Shown here piece by piece: positions 1-7,896 of a DNA stretch of 64,000 nt; the first letter of the stretch is position 1, and each line of letters starts with the position of its first letter. Made by a program: the position numbers and the translations under genes. The notes beneath the pieces are model-generated. The model had not been told where the DNA came from, did no database searches, and worked only from the letters and a program-made list of their open reading frames with translations. The DNA comes from Zwartia panacis (GTDB lineage: Bacteria; Pseudomonadota; Gammaproteobacteria; Burkholderiales; Burkholderiaceae_B): assembly GCF_030410395.1 (NCBI RefSeq), contig NZ_JAUHHF010000002.1, positions 372,001 to 436,000 on the forward strand, read 5' to 3'.

Positions 1-257
1 TGGAAATCAGCCCCTAGTCAGAGTTTCAGTCTCACTTTGTACTTGCCAGTCGGCGGCTTCGGTCGCCAACTGGTGCCATTTGAATTGGTTCGCGTCCGAA
101 CGAGAGGCAGTTCAAATGGCTGTGCCGGATTCATCAGCACAAATCAACATGCTATCGATGTCTGGTAGTGGCTTGTGACGATGAATAACTCGGGCGAAAC
201 ATCCTCCCATGGTGGGCGGAGTCGAGCACGGGTTTTAATGTTTGGGACCCTGAACTA
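1..257. other. Structured leader upstream of the histone H1-like gene
   Basis: No coding frame is convincing here. Two hairpin-capable elements are visible. CCAGT (46-50) pairs with ACTGG (69-73), enclosing GGCG/CGCC. A perfect 10-bp inverted repeat, GCCATTTGAA (75-84) and TTCAAATGGC (111-120), encloses a second short stem GTTCG/CGAAC (88-92 and 97-101). The stretch may be the 5' untranslated leader of the downstream gene, a small RNA, or the tail of something outside the window. I could not pick a promoter with confidence. Confidence 0.4.
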
Positions 258-269
258 AGGAGTATTACC

Positions 270-608
270 ATGGCAACAGCCAAAAAAGCAGCAAAAAAGG
301 CAGTAAAAAAAGCAGCAGCTAAGAAGCCCGCAGCAGCAGCCAAGAAAGTCGCTGCTAAGAAGCCTGCAGTGAAGAAAGTTGCTGCTAAGAAGCCTGCAGC
401 AAAGAAAGTAGCAAAGAAGGCAGTCAAGAAAGTAGCGAAAAAAGCCGCGGCCAAAAAGCCAGCAGCTAAAAAAGTCGCTGCCAAAAAGCCTGCTGCTAAA
501 AAAGTAGCAAAGAAAGCAGTCAAGAAAGTTGCAGCTAAGAAGCCAGCGGCCAAAAAAGCCGCCGCTAAAAAGCCAGCAGCTACCAAAGTTGCTGCAAAAA
601 AAAAATAG
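270..608 (+). CDS. Histone H1-like nucleoid protein (BpH1 family), apparently frameshifted
   Basis: This is a 112-residue protein built almost only of Lys, Ala, Pro and Val in AAKK/KKPAAKK-type repeats. That is the hallmark of the histone H1-like DNA-binding proteins of Bordetella and relatives, which bind and compact DNA. The ATG at 270 has a good ribosome binding site (AAGGAG, 258-263). As read, the frame ends on TAG at 606-608 directly behind a run of ten A (596-605). The usual family ending, with Leu-Asn-Pro-Ala-Ala and Trp-Pro-Phe-Pro-Thr-Gly, is intact but in the -1 frame up to the TGA at 728-730. Either the ribosome or polymerase slips on the A-run, giving a 153-residue protein, or one A was lost by mutation or sequencing error. 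The reverse-strand frame over this gene is a shadow of the repeats. Confidence 0.85.
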   Translation: MATAKKAAKKAVKKAAAKKPAAAAKKVAAKKPAVKKVAAKKPAAKKVAKKAVKKVAKKAAAKKPAAKKVAAKKPAAKKVAKKAVKKVAAKKPAAKKAAAKKPAATKVAAKKK

Positions 609-730
609 TTAAAAAACCCGCCGCTAAAAAGCCGGCAGCCGCTGCCCCCTCGACAGCCGCAGCTCCAGGTGCAAAAACTGCCCTGAATCCTGCAGCGTCT
701 TGGCCCTTCCCTACGGGTGGCCGTCCCTGA
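605..730 (+). other. Out-of-frame C-terminal tail of the histone H1-like protein
   Basis: Reading -1 from the A10 run gives 41 further residues (605-727): IVKKPAAKKPAAAAPS, then a Thr/Ala/Pro linker, then ALNPAASWPFPTGGRP and a TGA stop. The ending matches the conserved C-terminus I know from Burkholderiales H1-like proteins. It has no start codon or ribosome binding site of its own, so it is either fused by slippage or dead. The zero-frame codons GCA AAA AAA AAA TAG contain an A AAA AAA slippery heptamer next to a stop. Confidence 0.75.
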
Positions 731-756
731 GCTTTTAGCTGAGGTCAGTTAGACCT

Positions 757-792
757 AGCCGCCTGGTTCGCCAGGCGGCTTTTTCGTTTTTG
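757..792 (+). terminator. Strong intrinsic terminator of the histone H1-like gene
   Basis: A perfect 10-bp stem, AGCCGCCTGG (757-766) and CCAGGCGGCT (771-780), closes a TTCG tetraloop and is followed by a T-rich tract (TTTTCGTTTTT). This is a textbook rho-independent terminator. It lies 26 bases after the -1 frame stop (728-730), not after the TAG at 606-608, which supports the longer version of the gene as the natural unit. Confidence 0.9.
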
Positions 793-872
793 AGTTGTTG
801 TTCTTTATGTCACGCGCAGATCATCGCATGAGACAATAACGCTCTCGTTTCTATATTCGGAGCAGATTTCTT

Positions 873-1445
873 ATGATTGGTGAAATACTCCGCTTCCTGC
901 TTGATGTTGGCTTTACGCTGATCGGCGCTGTGCTTTTGGCGCGCGCCTGGTTGCAAGCGGTCAAGCTCCATCCATTCAACCCGATTGCACAAGCGGTGTA
1001 TCAGGCCACGAACTGGTTAGTCACGCCACTGCGACGGATCGTACCCACAGGTGGCGGCACCGACTGGGCGAGCCTACTCGGGGCGCTTCTCGTCGCGATC
1101 CTCTATCTTGTGCTGATATGGCTTGTCTCCACCGCGAGCATGCTCCCGGTCAAACTGATACCGGGCGTGATTGGCGCGGGCCTGGCGACTGTCGGGCGCT
1201 GGGCGCTCAACCTGATCATCTGGCTCACTTTGATTCAGGCCGTCTTGTCCTGGATCAACCCGATGGCGACGATCATGCCGGTATTGCGTATTTTGACAGC
1301 GCCATTGCTGGAGCCGATCCGACGCATCATGCCTAGCTTGGGCGGACTGGATCTCTCTGCGCTTGTTTTGTTGATACTGGCCCAGATCGCCATCATGGTG
1401 TTGAACCGGATTACGTATCAACTATTTCCAGTTTTCGTACTATAA
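873..1445 (+). CDS. YggT family integral membrane protein
   Basis: A 190-residue hydrophobic protein with two tandem YGGT-type units. Each carries a membrane helix pair with the pattern P-L-x-x-I-R-R-I, seen here as TPLRRIVP near residue 51 and APLLEPIRRIMP near 145. The family is linked to membrane homeostasis and osmotic stress, but its exact role is unclear. GGAG at 860-863 lies nine bases before the ATG. It stands alone behind the histone terminator and runs convergently into the next lipoprotein gene. The stop codons are separated by 29 bp containing part of an inverted repeat CTGTCA/TGACAG (1466-1489). Confidence 0.9.
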   Translation: MIGEILRFLLDVGFTLIGAVLLARAWLQAVKLHPFNPIAQAVYQATNWLVTPLRRIVPTGGGTDWASLLGALLVAILYLVLIWLVSTASMLPVKLIPGVIGAGLATVGRWALNLIIWLTLIQAVLSWINPMATIMPVLRILTAPLLEPIRRIMPSLGGLDLSALVLLILAQIAIMVLNRITYQLFPVFVL

Positions 1446-1474
1446 ATCTGTCGCCTTCTGCAGACCTGTCAGCC

Positions 1475-1981
1475 TTAATTTTGTGACAGCGGGACCACGC
1501 GCGAGGGACCCGCACCACTGACGACTTGCACGCGCTGATTCATCATGATCGGTAGATCAGCCTCTTGGGCGATCACGCGTGTTTCACCGTTATCGAGGCG
1601 AACGGTAATCTCAAGACCGTCTTTTTTACCCATCTGGTCCTCGACAGCATTACCCGCCAAGGCACCCAGAATGGCACCGCCAATAATTGCCAGGGTGCGC
1701 CCTGTCCCGCCACCGACCGCACTGCCCGCGACACCGCCCACAGCACCACCTGCGATGGCACCGGCACCTGAAGTTTGATCACGCTCGATCGTGATGGGTC
1801 GCACGTTGATGACCGTGCCATTGCGCACGATTTGATCGCGCTGGGTCTGGTTGTAGTTATAGACGTTCGCGGAGGCAGAGGGCTTGGCGCAGCCAGAAAT
1901 CAAGACGACAGCGGAGAGACCTGCGGTGACGAGCAACATGCGCGCACCGAACATGGAACTGCGAAAAAATGTTTTTCTCAT
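1475..1981 (-). CDS. Glycine-zipper outer-membrane lipoprotein, SlyB/Pcp-like
   Basis: This 168-residue protein starts with a lipoprotein signal peptide: MRKTF, a hydrophobic stretch, then LISG-Cys31. The middle holds a Gly/Ala-rich glycine-zipper segment of the SlyB/Pcp (17 kDa antigen) family, about residues 70-110. The C-terminal part resembles the SlyB beta domain (EITVRLDNGET). It probably sits in the outer membrane and supports envelope integrity. I chose the ATG at 1981 because AGGGAG lies just upstream and the signal peptide begins there. A longer frame to 2008 would overlap the kinase gene before it. Confidence 0.85.
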   Translation of the reverse strand: MRKTFFRSSMFGARMLLVTAGLSAVVLISGCAKPSASANVYNYNQTQRDQIVRNGTVINVRPITIERDQTSGAGAIAGGAVGGVAGSAVGGGTGRTLAIIGGAILGALAGNAVEDQMGKKDGLEITVRLDNGETRVIAQEADLPIMMNQRVQVVSGAGPSRVVPLSQN

Positions 1982-2004
1982 CACGAAACTCCCTTCAAAC
2001 GCGC

Positions 2005-2946
2005 TCACGCAGGCAATTGCAAATTGAAATGCCCTTTGAGCATCGCACTGATTTCAGCGCGGGTCGGCGCATGATTTTGCGGACCACGCGAAGCGATCTT
2101 GATCGAACCCATCAAGTTGCCAAGTTTACAGGCATCCGCCCAGGTCCATCCTTGCGTTAAACCATACAACAAACCAGCGCGATGGGCATCTCCACAGCCT
2201 GTGGGGTCTACCATGCCCTGTGGTTTAACGGGATCAATGTGATGCTCTTGACCTTCGGTGTAAAGCGTCGCGCCTTCAGCGCCTCGTGTCACAACGACCG
2301 CACGCAAATTCTTGGCCAACTCGGCGATGCTTTTTCCAGTGCGCTGCTCAACCACACTGGCTTCGTAATCATTCACTGTCAATGCCTGTGCGAGGCTCAG
2401 CATTACTGTGATGTCTGCGCCATCAAACAGAGGCATCGCCTGACCCAGATCAAAAATAAAAGGCGTACCTTGGGCATGCAGCCGCTTGGCATGGGTCATC
2501 ATGCCTGCTTTTGAATCGGGCGCAACAATCGCCCAGGCGGCCTGATGACCAGACAAATCATTTTCTGAAGAACGATCCATGGCACCGGGGTGGAAGGCAG
2601 TGATTTGATTATCATCCAGGTCGGTGGTGATGAAACACTGAGCCGTCAAGGTGTCTGGCAAACTACGGATCATCTTGACCTCGATCCCGAGCTGCTTGAA
2701 GCGCTGCAAATAATCGGAGGCATCTTCGCCAACTGTTGCCACGGGAATCGGATGACCACCGAGGAGCTTGAGGTTATAGGCGATATTTCCCGCACAGCCG
2801 CCGAACTCGCGACGCATGCGAGGCACCAGGAAAGACACACTCAGCGCATGGATGCGATCGGGCAAGATGTGCTCTTTGAATTGCCCTTCAAAGACTGCGA
2901 TCGTATCGAAAGCGACGGAACCACAAATCAAAACTGACGCTGTCAT
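2005..2946 (-). CDS. PfkB-family carbohydrate/nucleoside kinase
   Basis: A 313-residue ribokinase-fold sugar or nucleoside kinase. Visible features are the N-terminal GSVAFDTI strand, the GG...NIAYNLKLLGG substrate motif near residues 49-65, and the PfkB signature with the catalytic aspartate in DPTGCGDAHRAG near residues 247-258. The usual residue pattern is DTxGAGD, so the anion-hole Ala is Cys here, as in adenosine kinase-like members. The substrate (adenosine, ribose or another sugar) cannot be told from sequence. It follows the DUF3426 gene by 10 bp in the same direction. Confidence 0.85.
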   Translation of the reverse strand: MTASVLICGSVAFDTIAVFEGQFKEHILPDRIHALSVSFLVPRMRREFGGCAGNIAYNLKLLGGHPIPVATVGEDASDYLQRFKQLGIEVKMIRSLPDTLTAQCFITTDLDDNQITAFHPGAMDRSSENDLSGHQAAWAIVAPDSKAGMMTHAKRLHAQGTPFIFDLGQAMPLFDGADITVMLSLAQALTVNDYEASVVEQRTGKSIAELAKNLRAVVVTRGAEGATLYTEGQEHHIDPVKPQGMVDPTGCGDAHRAGLLYGLTQGWTWADACKLGNLMGSIKIASRGPQNHAPTRAEISAMLKGHFNLQLPA

Positions 2947-2956
2947 GCTGAATGCC

Positions 2957-3961
2957 TCAAGGAAAAAATGGTTTAAGCGTATAGCCGTTGATCTGCAACC
3001 CAGTCACAGTCACGGGCAAAACAAGATTGACTTCCTGACTCGCAGCGAAAGGCTTGTCGACCAGTGCGGCGGGCAGGTACTCGTTCGGCCTGAGTCTCTT
3101 ACGCAAGACGACAGTGCCAGAGGCGTCCGTCAGCTCCAAAGATAAATCAGGCCAAGGTTGTGCTTGGTTAAAGCGATTGCGCAAAGAAAATCTCAAGGTC
3201 ATCTCGACTGCTTTGCCTTCTTGACTACCCCCGGATTGTCTTTCAAACGAAACCACGGAGACTGAAATACGCTCAAGATGACGGCGCAAACTGACTTCAC
3301 ACTTCAGTTTTCCACAAAGAGATTCCAGCGCAGGACGAAGAGAAGGAAAGTGTGTTGCCAGGTCGTTTCGATAAATATACGCAAGCTGCACAACGACTAA
3401 TGCGAGTGCCAGGACACTCGCGAGACTCCATAGCAACATCATGAGTCTGGGAGTGTCGACCTCATCGACCAGGAACTCAGGCTGCGTGCGTCCGACAGAA
3501 GGGCCTTCGCCCCGCAGTCGGGCCTCGCCGGCAATCATCACCGGTGAGGTTTCGGGGGCCGAACGCAATGAAAATGCAGTCGGCCCGAATGGTTCGGACA
3601 AACCGCGCGGCTCAGGTGTTTTAAGTGGCTCGGTGCGCTCGCCGCGCTCGGCACGATGCCTCAATACTGAAGGCTGTGCAGCCAGGCTCGGTGGTGTAGA
3701 GGGCGTGGAGGCAGATACGGATGTAGATGGGTATGTAGATGCGTATGTAGGAGCAGAGGTGGTGGCAGGCGCGGATGAGCTTGCAGAAACACCCATACCG
3801 GGACGTTGAGTCAGCGTCGGCAATTGGCTTTGCAAAGCCTCAAAACCATTGAATATATGCGTGCATTCGCCGCAACGCACCAGGCCATCAAGCGCTTGCA
3901 ATTGCTCAAGCTTGACAACAAAGTCACTGTGGCACTTTGGGCAGCGCGTCACAAGACTCAT
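2957..3961 (-). CDS. MJ0042-type zinc-ribbon / DUF3426 membrane protein
   Basis: A 334-residue protein in three parts. The N-terminus has a zinc ribbon with CPKC (residues 8-11) and CGEC (31-34). A long Ser/Thr/Pro-rich linker follows, about residues 50-150. A single membrane helix lies near residues 175-195, then the DUF3426 domain, which is predicted periplasmic. The function is unknown. The architecture suggests a cytoplasmic metal or nucleic-acid sensing ribbon tethered to an outer domain. In Burkholderiales this gene usually follows prmA, as here (9-bp gap), suggesting cotranscription with accBC and prmA. Confidence 0.85.
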   Translation of the reverse strand: MSLVTRCPKCHSDFVVKLEQLQALDGLVRCGECTHIFNGFEALQSQLPTLTQRPGMGVSASSSAPATTSAPTYASTYPSTSVSASTPSTPPSLAAQPSVLRHRAERGERTEPLKTPEPRGLSEPFGPTAFSLRSAPETSPVMIAGEARLRGEGPSVGRTQPEFLVDEVDTPRLMMLLWSLASVLALALVVVQLAYIYRNDLATHFPSLRPALESLCGKLKCEVSLRRHLERISVSVVSFERQSGGSQEGKAVEMTLRFSLRNRFNQAQPWPDLSLELTDASGTVVLRKRLRPNEYLPAALVDKPFAASQEVNLVLPVTVTGLQINGYTLKPFFP

Positions 3962-3970
3962 TTTGACACC

Positions 3971-4873
3971 TTAGGGCTTGCGACCCGCCAGGCACACCCA
4001 ACCATCGCGGGCCTGCCAGACAGCCATCTGCAACCAGGGCGCATAAGCCTGCGCAACCTCCAAAGCCTGCCGCTCCAGGACTCCCGATAACACCAGGTGA
4101 CCACCTGATTTCACGCGCGTTGACAGCATGGGCGCAAGGACTTTGAGCGGATTGGACAAAATGTTTGCGACAACCACATCGAATTGTCCATCTTTCAAAC
4201 CTTCGGGTAACAGGGCATCAACCTCGGTATGATTTGCCAAAGCATTCGACGCGGTCGCCGAAACTGCCTGCTCGTCGATGTCCACGCCAATCACTTTGGC
4301 GGCACCCAGCATTTTCGCGGCGATCGCCAAAATGCCGGAGCCGCAGCCATAATCAAGAACAGTTGAGCCCGCGGGTAATTCTTGGGCCAACCACTCCAGA
4401 CAAAGATGCGTGGTCGAATGACTACCGGTGCCAAAAGCAAGTCCTGGATCAAGCTGAATCGCGATTCGACCGGCGACTGGCGCAACCGGCATCTGGTCGG
4501 CATGCCAGCTCGGGACGATCAGAATGTGTTCGCCCACGGAAATCGGACCGAACTGTGACTGAGTGAGTCGAACCCAATCTGCATCCGGAACCTGTCGCAA
4601 ATGCCAGGGCAAATCTGTCTCAGTATCTAGATCTTCTCTCGCACTCGCCAGCAACTGCTCAGGATCGGTTCCGTCCGCTAAAAGCACGACTAATCGGTTG
4701 CGCGCCCATGCCTGCGTATTTGGCTCGCTGCCGGGTTCACCGAAGAGAGGCTGCTCCTCGTCGGTATCGAGGTCTGCGTCTTCGACAGACACAGACAATG
4801 CCCCCGACTCCAGCAAGCCATCGGAGAGGGGTTCTGCAAGAAACCCTGGGCACAACAAAACCAATTCACGCAT
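3971..4873 (-). CDS. prmA: Ribosomal protein L11 methyltransferase
   Basis: A 300-residue class I SAM-dependent methyltransferase that trimethylates ribosomal protein L11. The N-terminal substrate domain has the PrmA pattern of aspartates. The SAM loop is LDYGCGSGILAIAA near residues 172-185, followed by GVDIDEQAV and the catalytic-loop VVANILSNPL near 233-242. Length and motifs fit the family well. It sits 11 bp downstream of accC, a conserved arrangement in beta- and gammaproteobacteria. Confidence 0.95.
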   Translation of the reverse strand: MRELVLLCPGFLAEPLSDGLLESGALSVSVEDADLDTDEEQPLFGEPGSEPNTQAWARNRLVVLLADGTDPEQLLASAREDLDTETDLPWHLRQVPDADWVRLTQSQFGPISVGEHILIVPSWHADQMPVAPVAGRIAIQLDPGLAFGTGSHSTTHLCLEWLAQELPAGSTVLDYGCGSGILAIAAKMLGAAKVIGVDIDEQAVSATASNALANHTEVDALLPEGLKDGQFDVVVANILSNPLKVLAPMLSTRVKSGGHLVLSGVLERQALEVAQAYAPWLQMAVWQARDGWVCLAGRKP

Positions 4874-4884
4874 CGTGATTTCCG

Positions 4885-6234
4885 TTACTCGGGCTGGGAA
4901 GCGAGTTTATGCTCGAGGTAATGAATACTGGTGCCCCCCTCCACGAATTTTGCATCGGCCATCAATTCGCGGTGCAGAGGTATGTTGGTTTTAATCCCCT
5001 CGACGACCATTTCCGACAGCGCGATCGACATGCGTGCGACAGCTTGAGCGCGCGTGTCTCCATAGGTGATCACTTTGGCGATCATGGAGTCGTAGTTGGG
5101 TGGCACGAAATAACCATTGAACACATGCGAATCAATACGCACCCCTGGACCACCTGGCGTGTGCCAATTGGTGATGCGCCCGGGGCTTGGCATGAAGGTG
5201 TAGGGATCTTCAGCGTTGATTCGACACTCGACAGCATGGCCTCGGAACGTGATGTCCTTTTGCCGCAAGAGGAACTTCTCTCCAGCGGCGACGCGAATCT
5301 GCTGTTGCACCAAGTCGATACCCGTGATGAGCTCGGTCACAGGATGTTCAACCTGGATGCGGGTATTCATTTCAATAAAATAAAACTCGCCGTTTTCATA
5401 TAAAAACTCAAACGTGCCGGCGCCTCGATACTCAATCTTGCGGCAAGCCTCGGCACAACGCTCACCGATTTTTTCAATCAGTTTGCGATCGATACCGGGC
5501 GCGGGCGCCTCTTCGATGACCTTTTGGTGACGTCGTTGCATGGAGCAATCGCGCTCACCGAGCCAGACGGCATTTTTACCGCCATCGGCCAAAACCTGAA
5601 TTTCGATATGTCGCGGGTTTTCCAAGAACTTCTCGAGGTAAACCTCGGGGTTGTTGAAGGCGGCGCCCGCTTCTGACTTAGTCATCGTGACGGCATTGAG
5701 CAAGGCGGCTTCGGTGTGCACCACGCGCATGCCTCGTCCACCCCCGCCCCCTGCGGCCTTAATGATGACGGGATAACCAACTTCCCTGGCGATACGCAAA
5801 ATTTCGTTGGAATCATCCGGCAACGCGCCCGCCGAGCCAGGTACAACAGGTACGCCTGCTTCGATCATGGCTTGTTTCGCGCTGACCTTGTCTCCCATCA
5901 ACCGAATCGATTCGGGTCGGGGGCCGATGAAAACAAAACCACTCTTTTCCACACGATCCGCGAAGTCGGCGTTCTCGGACAAGAAACCATAGCCGGGATG
6001 AATCGCCTCGGCATCCGTCACTTCGGCAGCCGCGATAATCGCTGGCATATTCAAGTAACTGTCGCGCGAAGCGGGTGGACCAATACAAACAGACTCGTCA
6101 GCCAGACGCACATACTTGGCATCACGATCAGCCTCGGAGTGGACCACGACGGTTTTAATGCCCATTTCGCGGCATGCGCGTTGAATGCGCAGTGCGATTT
6201 CGCCTCGATTGGCGATCAGAATCTTTTCAAACAT
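4885..6234 (-). CDS. accC: Acetyl-CoA carboxylase, biotin carboxylase subunit
   Basis: A 449-residue biotin carboxylase that uses ATP and bicarbonate to carboxylate the biotin on AccB, the first step of fatty-acid synthesis. Visible features are the N-terminal [10 protein letters not shown], the ATP-grasp glycine loop [13 protein letters not shown] near residues 160-172, and the catalytic segment [16 protein letters not shown] near 287-302 with the active Glu and Arg. Length is as expected. The gap to accB is a single base, so the two subunits are almost certainly translationally coupled. Confidence 0.98.
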   Translation of the reverse strand: MFEKILIANRGEIALRIQRACREMGIKTVVVHSEADRDAKYVRLADESVCIGPPASRDSYLNMPAIIAAAEVTDAEAIHPGYGFLSENADFADRVEKSGFVFIGPRPESIRLMGDKVSAKQAMIEAGVPVVPGSAGALPDDSNEILRIAREVGYPVIIKAAGGGGGRGMRVVHTEAALLNAVTMTKSEAGAAFNNPEVYLEKFLENPRHIEIQVLADGGKNAVWLGERDCSMQRRHQKVIEEAPAPGIDRKLIEKIGERCAEACRKIEYRGAGTFEFLYENGEFYFIEMNTRIQVEHPVTELITGIDLVQQQIRVAAGEKFLLRQKDITFRGHAVECRINAEDPYTFMPSPGRITNWHTPGGPGVRIDSHVFNGYFVPPNYDSMIAKVITYGDTRAQAVARMSIALSEMVVEGIKTNIPLHRELMADAKFVEGGTSIHYLEHKLASQPE

Positions 6235-6235
6235 A

Positions 6236-6685
6236 TCAGGCGATCACAAAAAGTGGCTGGCCGTATTCGACTGGCTCACCGTTTTGAACCAAGATCTCTT
6301 TGATCACACCGGACTTGTCCGCTTCGATTTCATTCAAAAGCTTCATCGCCTCAATAATGCACAAGGGCTCGCCTTCTTTGACTGTCTGACCGACCTCGAC
6401 AAACGCGGGTGAGTTCGGATTGGGCGCGCGGTAAAAGGTTCCAACCATCGGCGCTTTGACAGTGTGGCCTACGGCGGCAGCGGGCACAACCGCTGCGGGG
6501 GCCGCGGCGGGAGCGGCTTCGGCAGCGGCAGGGGCATACTGAGGAGCCGGCGCATAGGCAACTGGCTGCACAGCCTGCGAAAACTTGACAATACGGACCT
6601 TGCCTTCGCCCTCGGTAATTTCGAGTTCGGCGATGCCGGACTCGGCGACTAAGTCAATCAAGGTTTTCAGTTTTCTCAGATCCAT
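6236..6685 (-). CDS. accB: Acetyl-CoA carboxylase, biotin carboxyl carrier protein
   Basis: A 149-residue BCCP. The N-terminal domain begins [13 protein letters not shown], followed by an Ala/Pro-rich hinge (about residues 43-72) and a biotinyl domain. The biotin-accepting lysine is K115 in EAMKLLNEI, and the protruding-thumb region [12 protein letters not shown] is present. It carries the carboxyl group from AccC to the carboxyltransferase subunits, which are not in this window. It is second in the aroQ-accB-accC-prmA order. Confidence 0.97.
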   Translation of the reverse strand: MDLRKLKTLIDLVAESGIAELEITEGEGKVRIVKFSQAVQPVAYAPAPQYAPAAAEAAPAAAPAAVVPAAAVGHTVKAPMVGTFYRAPNPNSPAFVEVGQTVKEGEPLCIIEAMKLLNEIEADKSGVIKEILVQNGEPVEYGQPLFVIA

Positions 6686-6702
6686 AGTATTTCCGTAAGG
6701 TT

Positions 6703-7146
6703 CTAGATGAGCTCGTATTGAGCGGCAAAACGAACAGCTGCCTCGTACCCTGCCGGGCCGAGACCTGCCACCACACCCACTGCCAAATCGGACAGATAGG
6801 AGTGATGACGAAATTCTTCACGTTTGTAGACGTTGGAAAGATGAACCTCTACAAATGCGATCTTGACACCGGCCAGCGCATCGCGGATCGCAACGCTCGT
6901 ATGCGTATAGGCGCCCGCATTCAAGATAATGAAGTCGGTGCCGTCGGTACGTGCCTCTTGGATGCGGTCGACAAGCGCCCCCTCATGATTGCTCTGGAAT
7001 GTGGACAAGTTGACGCCTAGTGTCTTGGCCAACGTCATCAGCCCTGCCTCGAGTTCGGGCAAAGTCGTGTGCCCGTAGAGGTGCGGCTCTCTCAACCCGA
7101 GCAAATTCAAGTTGGGGCCATTCAAAACGAGGAGGTGATGTGCCAT
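6703..7146 (-). CDS. aroQ: 3-dehydroquinate dehydratase, type II
   Basis: A 147-residue type II dehydroquinase, the third step of the shikimate pathway (3-dehydroquinate to 3-dehydroshikimate). The lid-loop motif [17 protein letters not shown] at the N-terminus carries the catalytic Arg and Tyr. [15 protein letters not shown] near residues 75-89 and the catalytic His in VEVHLSN near residue 101 are present. It heads the aroQ-accB-accC gene string. With aroE further on, two shikimate enzymes lie in this window. Confidence 0.97.
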   Translation of the reverse strand: MAHHLLVLNGPNLNLLGLREPHLYGHTTLPELEAGLMTLAKTLGVNLSTFQSNHEGALVDRIQEARTDGTDFIILNAGAYTHTSVAIRDALAGVKIAFVEVHLSNVYKREEFRHHSYLSDLAVGVVAGLGPAGYEAAVRFAAQYELI

Positions 7147-7209
7147 GCCGTATCGCCAAAAGCAATGATCAGGTGCGCATTTTTACGCCAATTCACGCCA
7201 TTTGTCTAT

Positions 7210-7788
7210 CTACGTCTTTGATTTTGCTACTAAGCGCTCAATACGCAAACTTAAATCTTCGGGGGAGACCTGACCAAGTATTGTGTCGAAAATGCGGCCT
7301 TCTGCATCCAACAGTACGGTAAAAGGCAGCCCACCTGCGGCATTACCTAACTCCCTGACCAGGCCAATCCCGGCATGACCTGCAACATAAAGCGGATAAG
7401 AAACAGGTATTTTAGTGATGAATTGAGAGATATTAGCAGCAGTATCGATACCAATACCAACAAATTGAATATTGGGTAAAGATTTTGACAAGGCATCGAG
7501 ATGCGGCATCTCCTCGACACAGGGCGCACACCATGTTGCCCAGAAATTCGCGACGATCGGACGCCCTTTGAGCTGACGCAAGGCCACCTGCTGTCCTGCA
7601 AGGTCAGGGAAGGCGGCCTCGTAAAAGGCCTCGGGATTAGGGTCGGATTTGCGCGTGGCCGCACCAGGCAAACCCACCGCACGATTGGCGGCGGGCGCAC
7701 GCCGCGAGGTGGATTGCCAGGCCAGCCAGGCGGTTGTGCCAATGGCAAACAATCCCGCGGCTCCAAAGATGACGGTTCTTCTCTTCAT
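7210..7788 (-). CDS. TlpA-type periplasmic thioredoxin
   Basis: A 192-residue membrane-anchored disulfide oxidoreductase. MKRRT is followed by an uncleaved-looking or signal helix (residues 6-24), then a thioredoxin fold with the redox motif FWATWCAPC (Cys87 and Cys90) and a cis-Pro segment GGLPFTVLLD near residue 154. Such proteins reduce periplasmic disulfides, for example in cytochrome c maturation. I start at 7788. The open frame runs to 8025, but that part would lie over the divergent mpl start and has no signal peptide. aroQ follows 63 bp downstream. Confidence 0.88.
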   Translation of the reverse strand: MKRRTVIFGAAGLFAIGTTAWLAWQSTSRRAPAANRAVGLPGAATRKSDPNPEAFYEAAFPDLAGQQVALRQLKGRPIVANFWATWCAPCVEEMPHLDALSKSLPNIQFVGIGIDTAANISQFITKIPVSYPLYVAGHAGIGLVRELGNAAGGLPFTVLLDAEGRIFDTILGQVSPEDLSLRIERLVAKSKT

Positions 7789-7896
7789 ACGTACATCATA
7801 GCGCTCCGGTGGCCGAAACGTTGCACCTGTCACGGTCGTGCATTCGCTGCGGAACTTGTCGATTTCTGCCTCTACAATGCCGGACGGAGGTTGTTC

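Noticed and set aside
152-586. Minus-strand open frame with Phe/Ala/Leu repeats over the histone gene
   Set aside because: It is the antisense reading of the Lys/Ala codon repeats; it has no ribosome binding site and no family resemblance.
1466-1489. Inverted repeat CTGTCA/TGACAG as terminator between yggT and the lipoprotein gene
   Set aside because: Only six paired bases, a 12-base loop and no T tract; too weak to call.
3441-3809. Plus-strand frame over the DUF3426 linker
   Set aside because: Arises from the low-complexity Ser/Pro linker read antisense.
5716-6303. Plus-strand frame over accC/accB
   Set aside because: Shadow of the reverse-strand genes; spans two real coding regions.
7501-7896. 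Long N-terminal extension of mpl
   Set aside because: It lies antisense to the TlpA gene and looks random. A strong ribosome binding site and the family start are at 7897.
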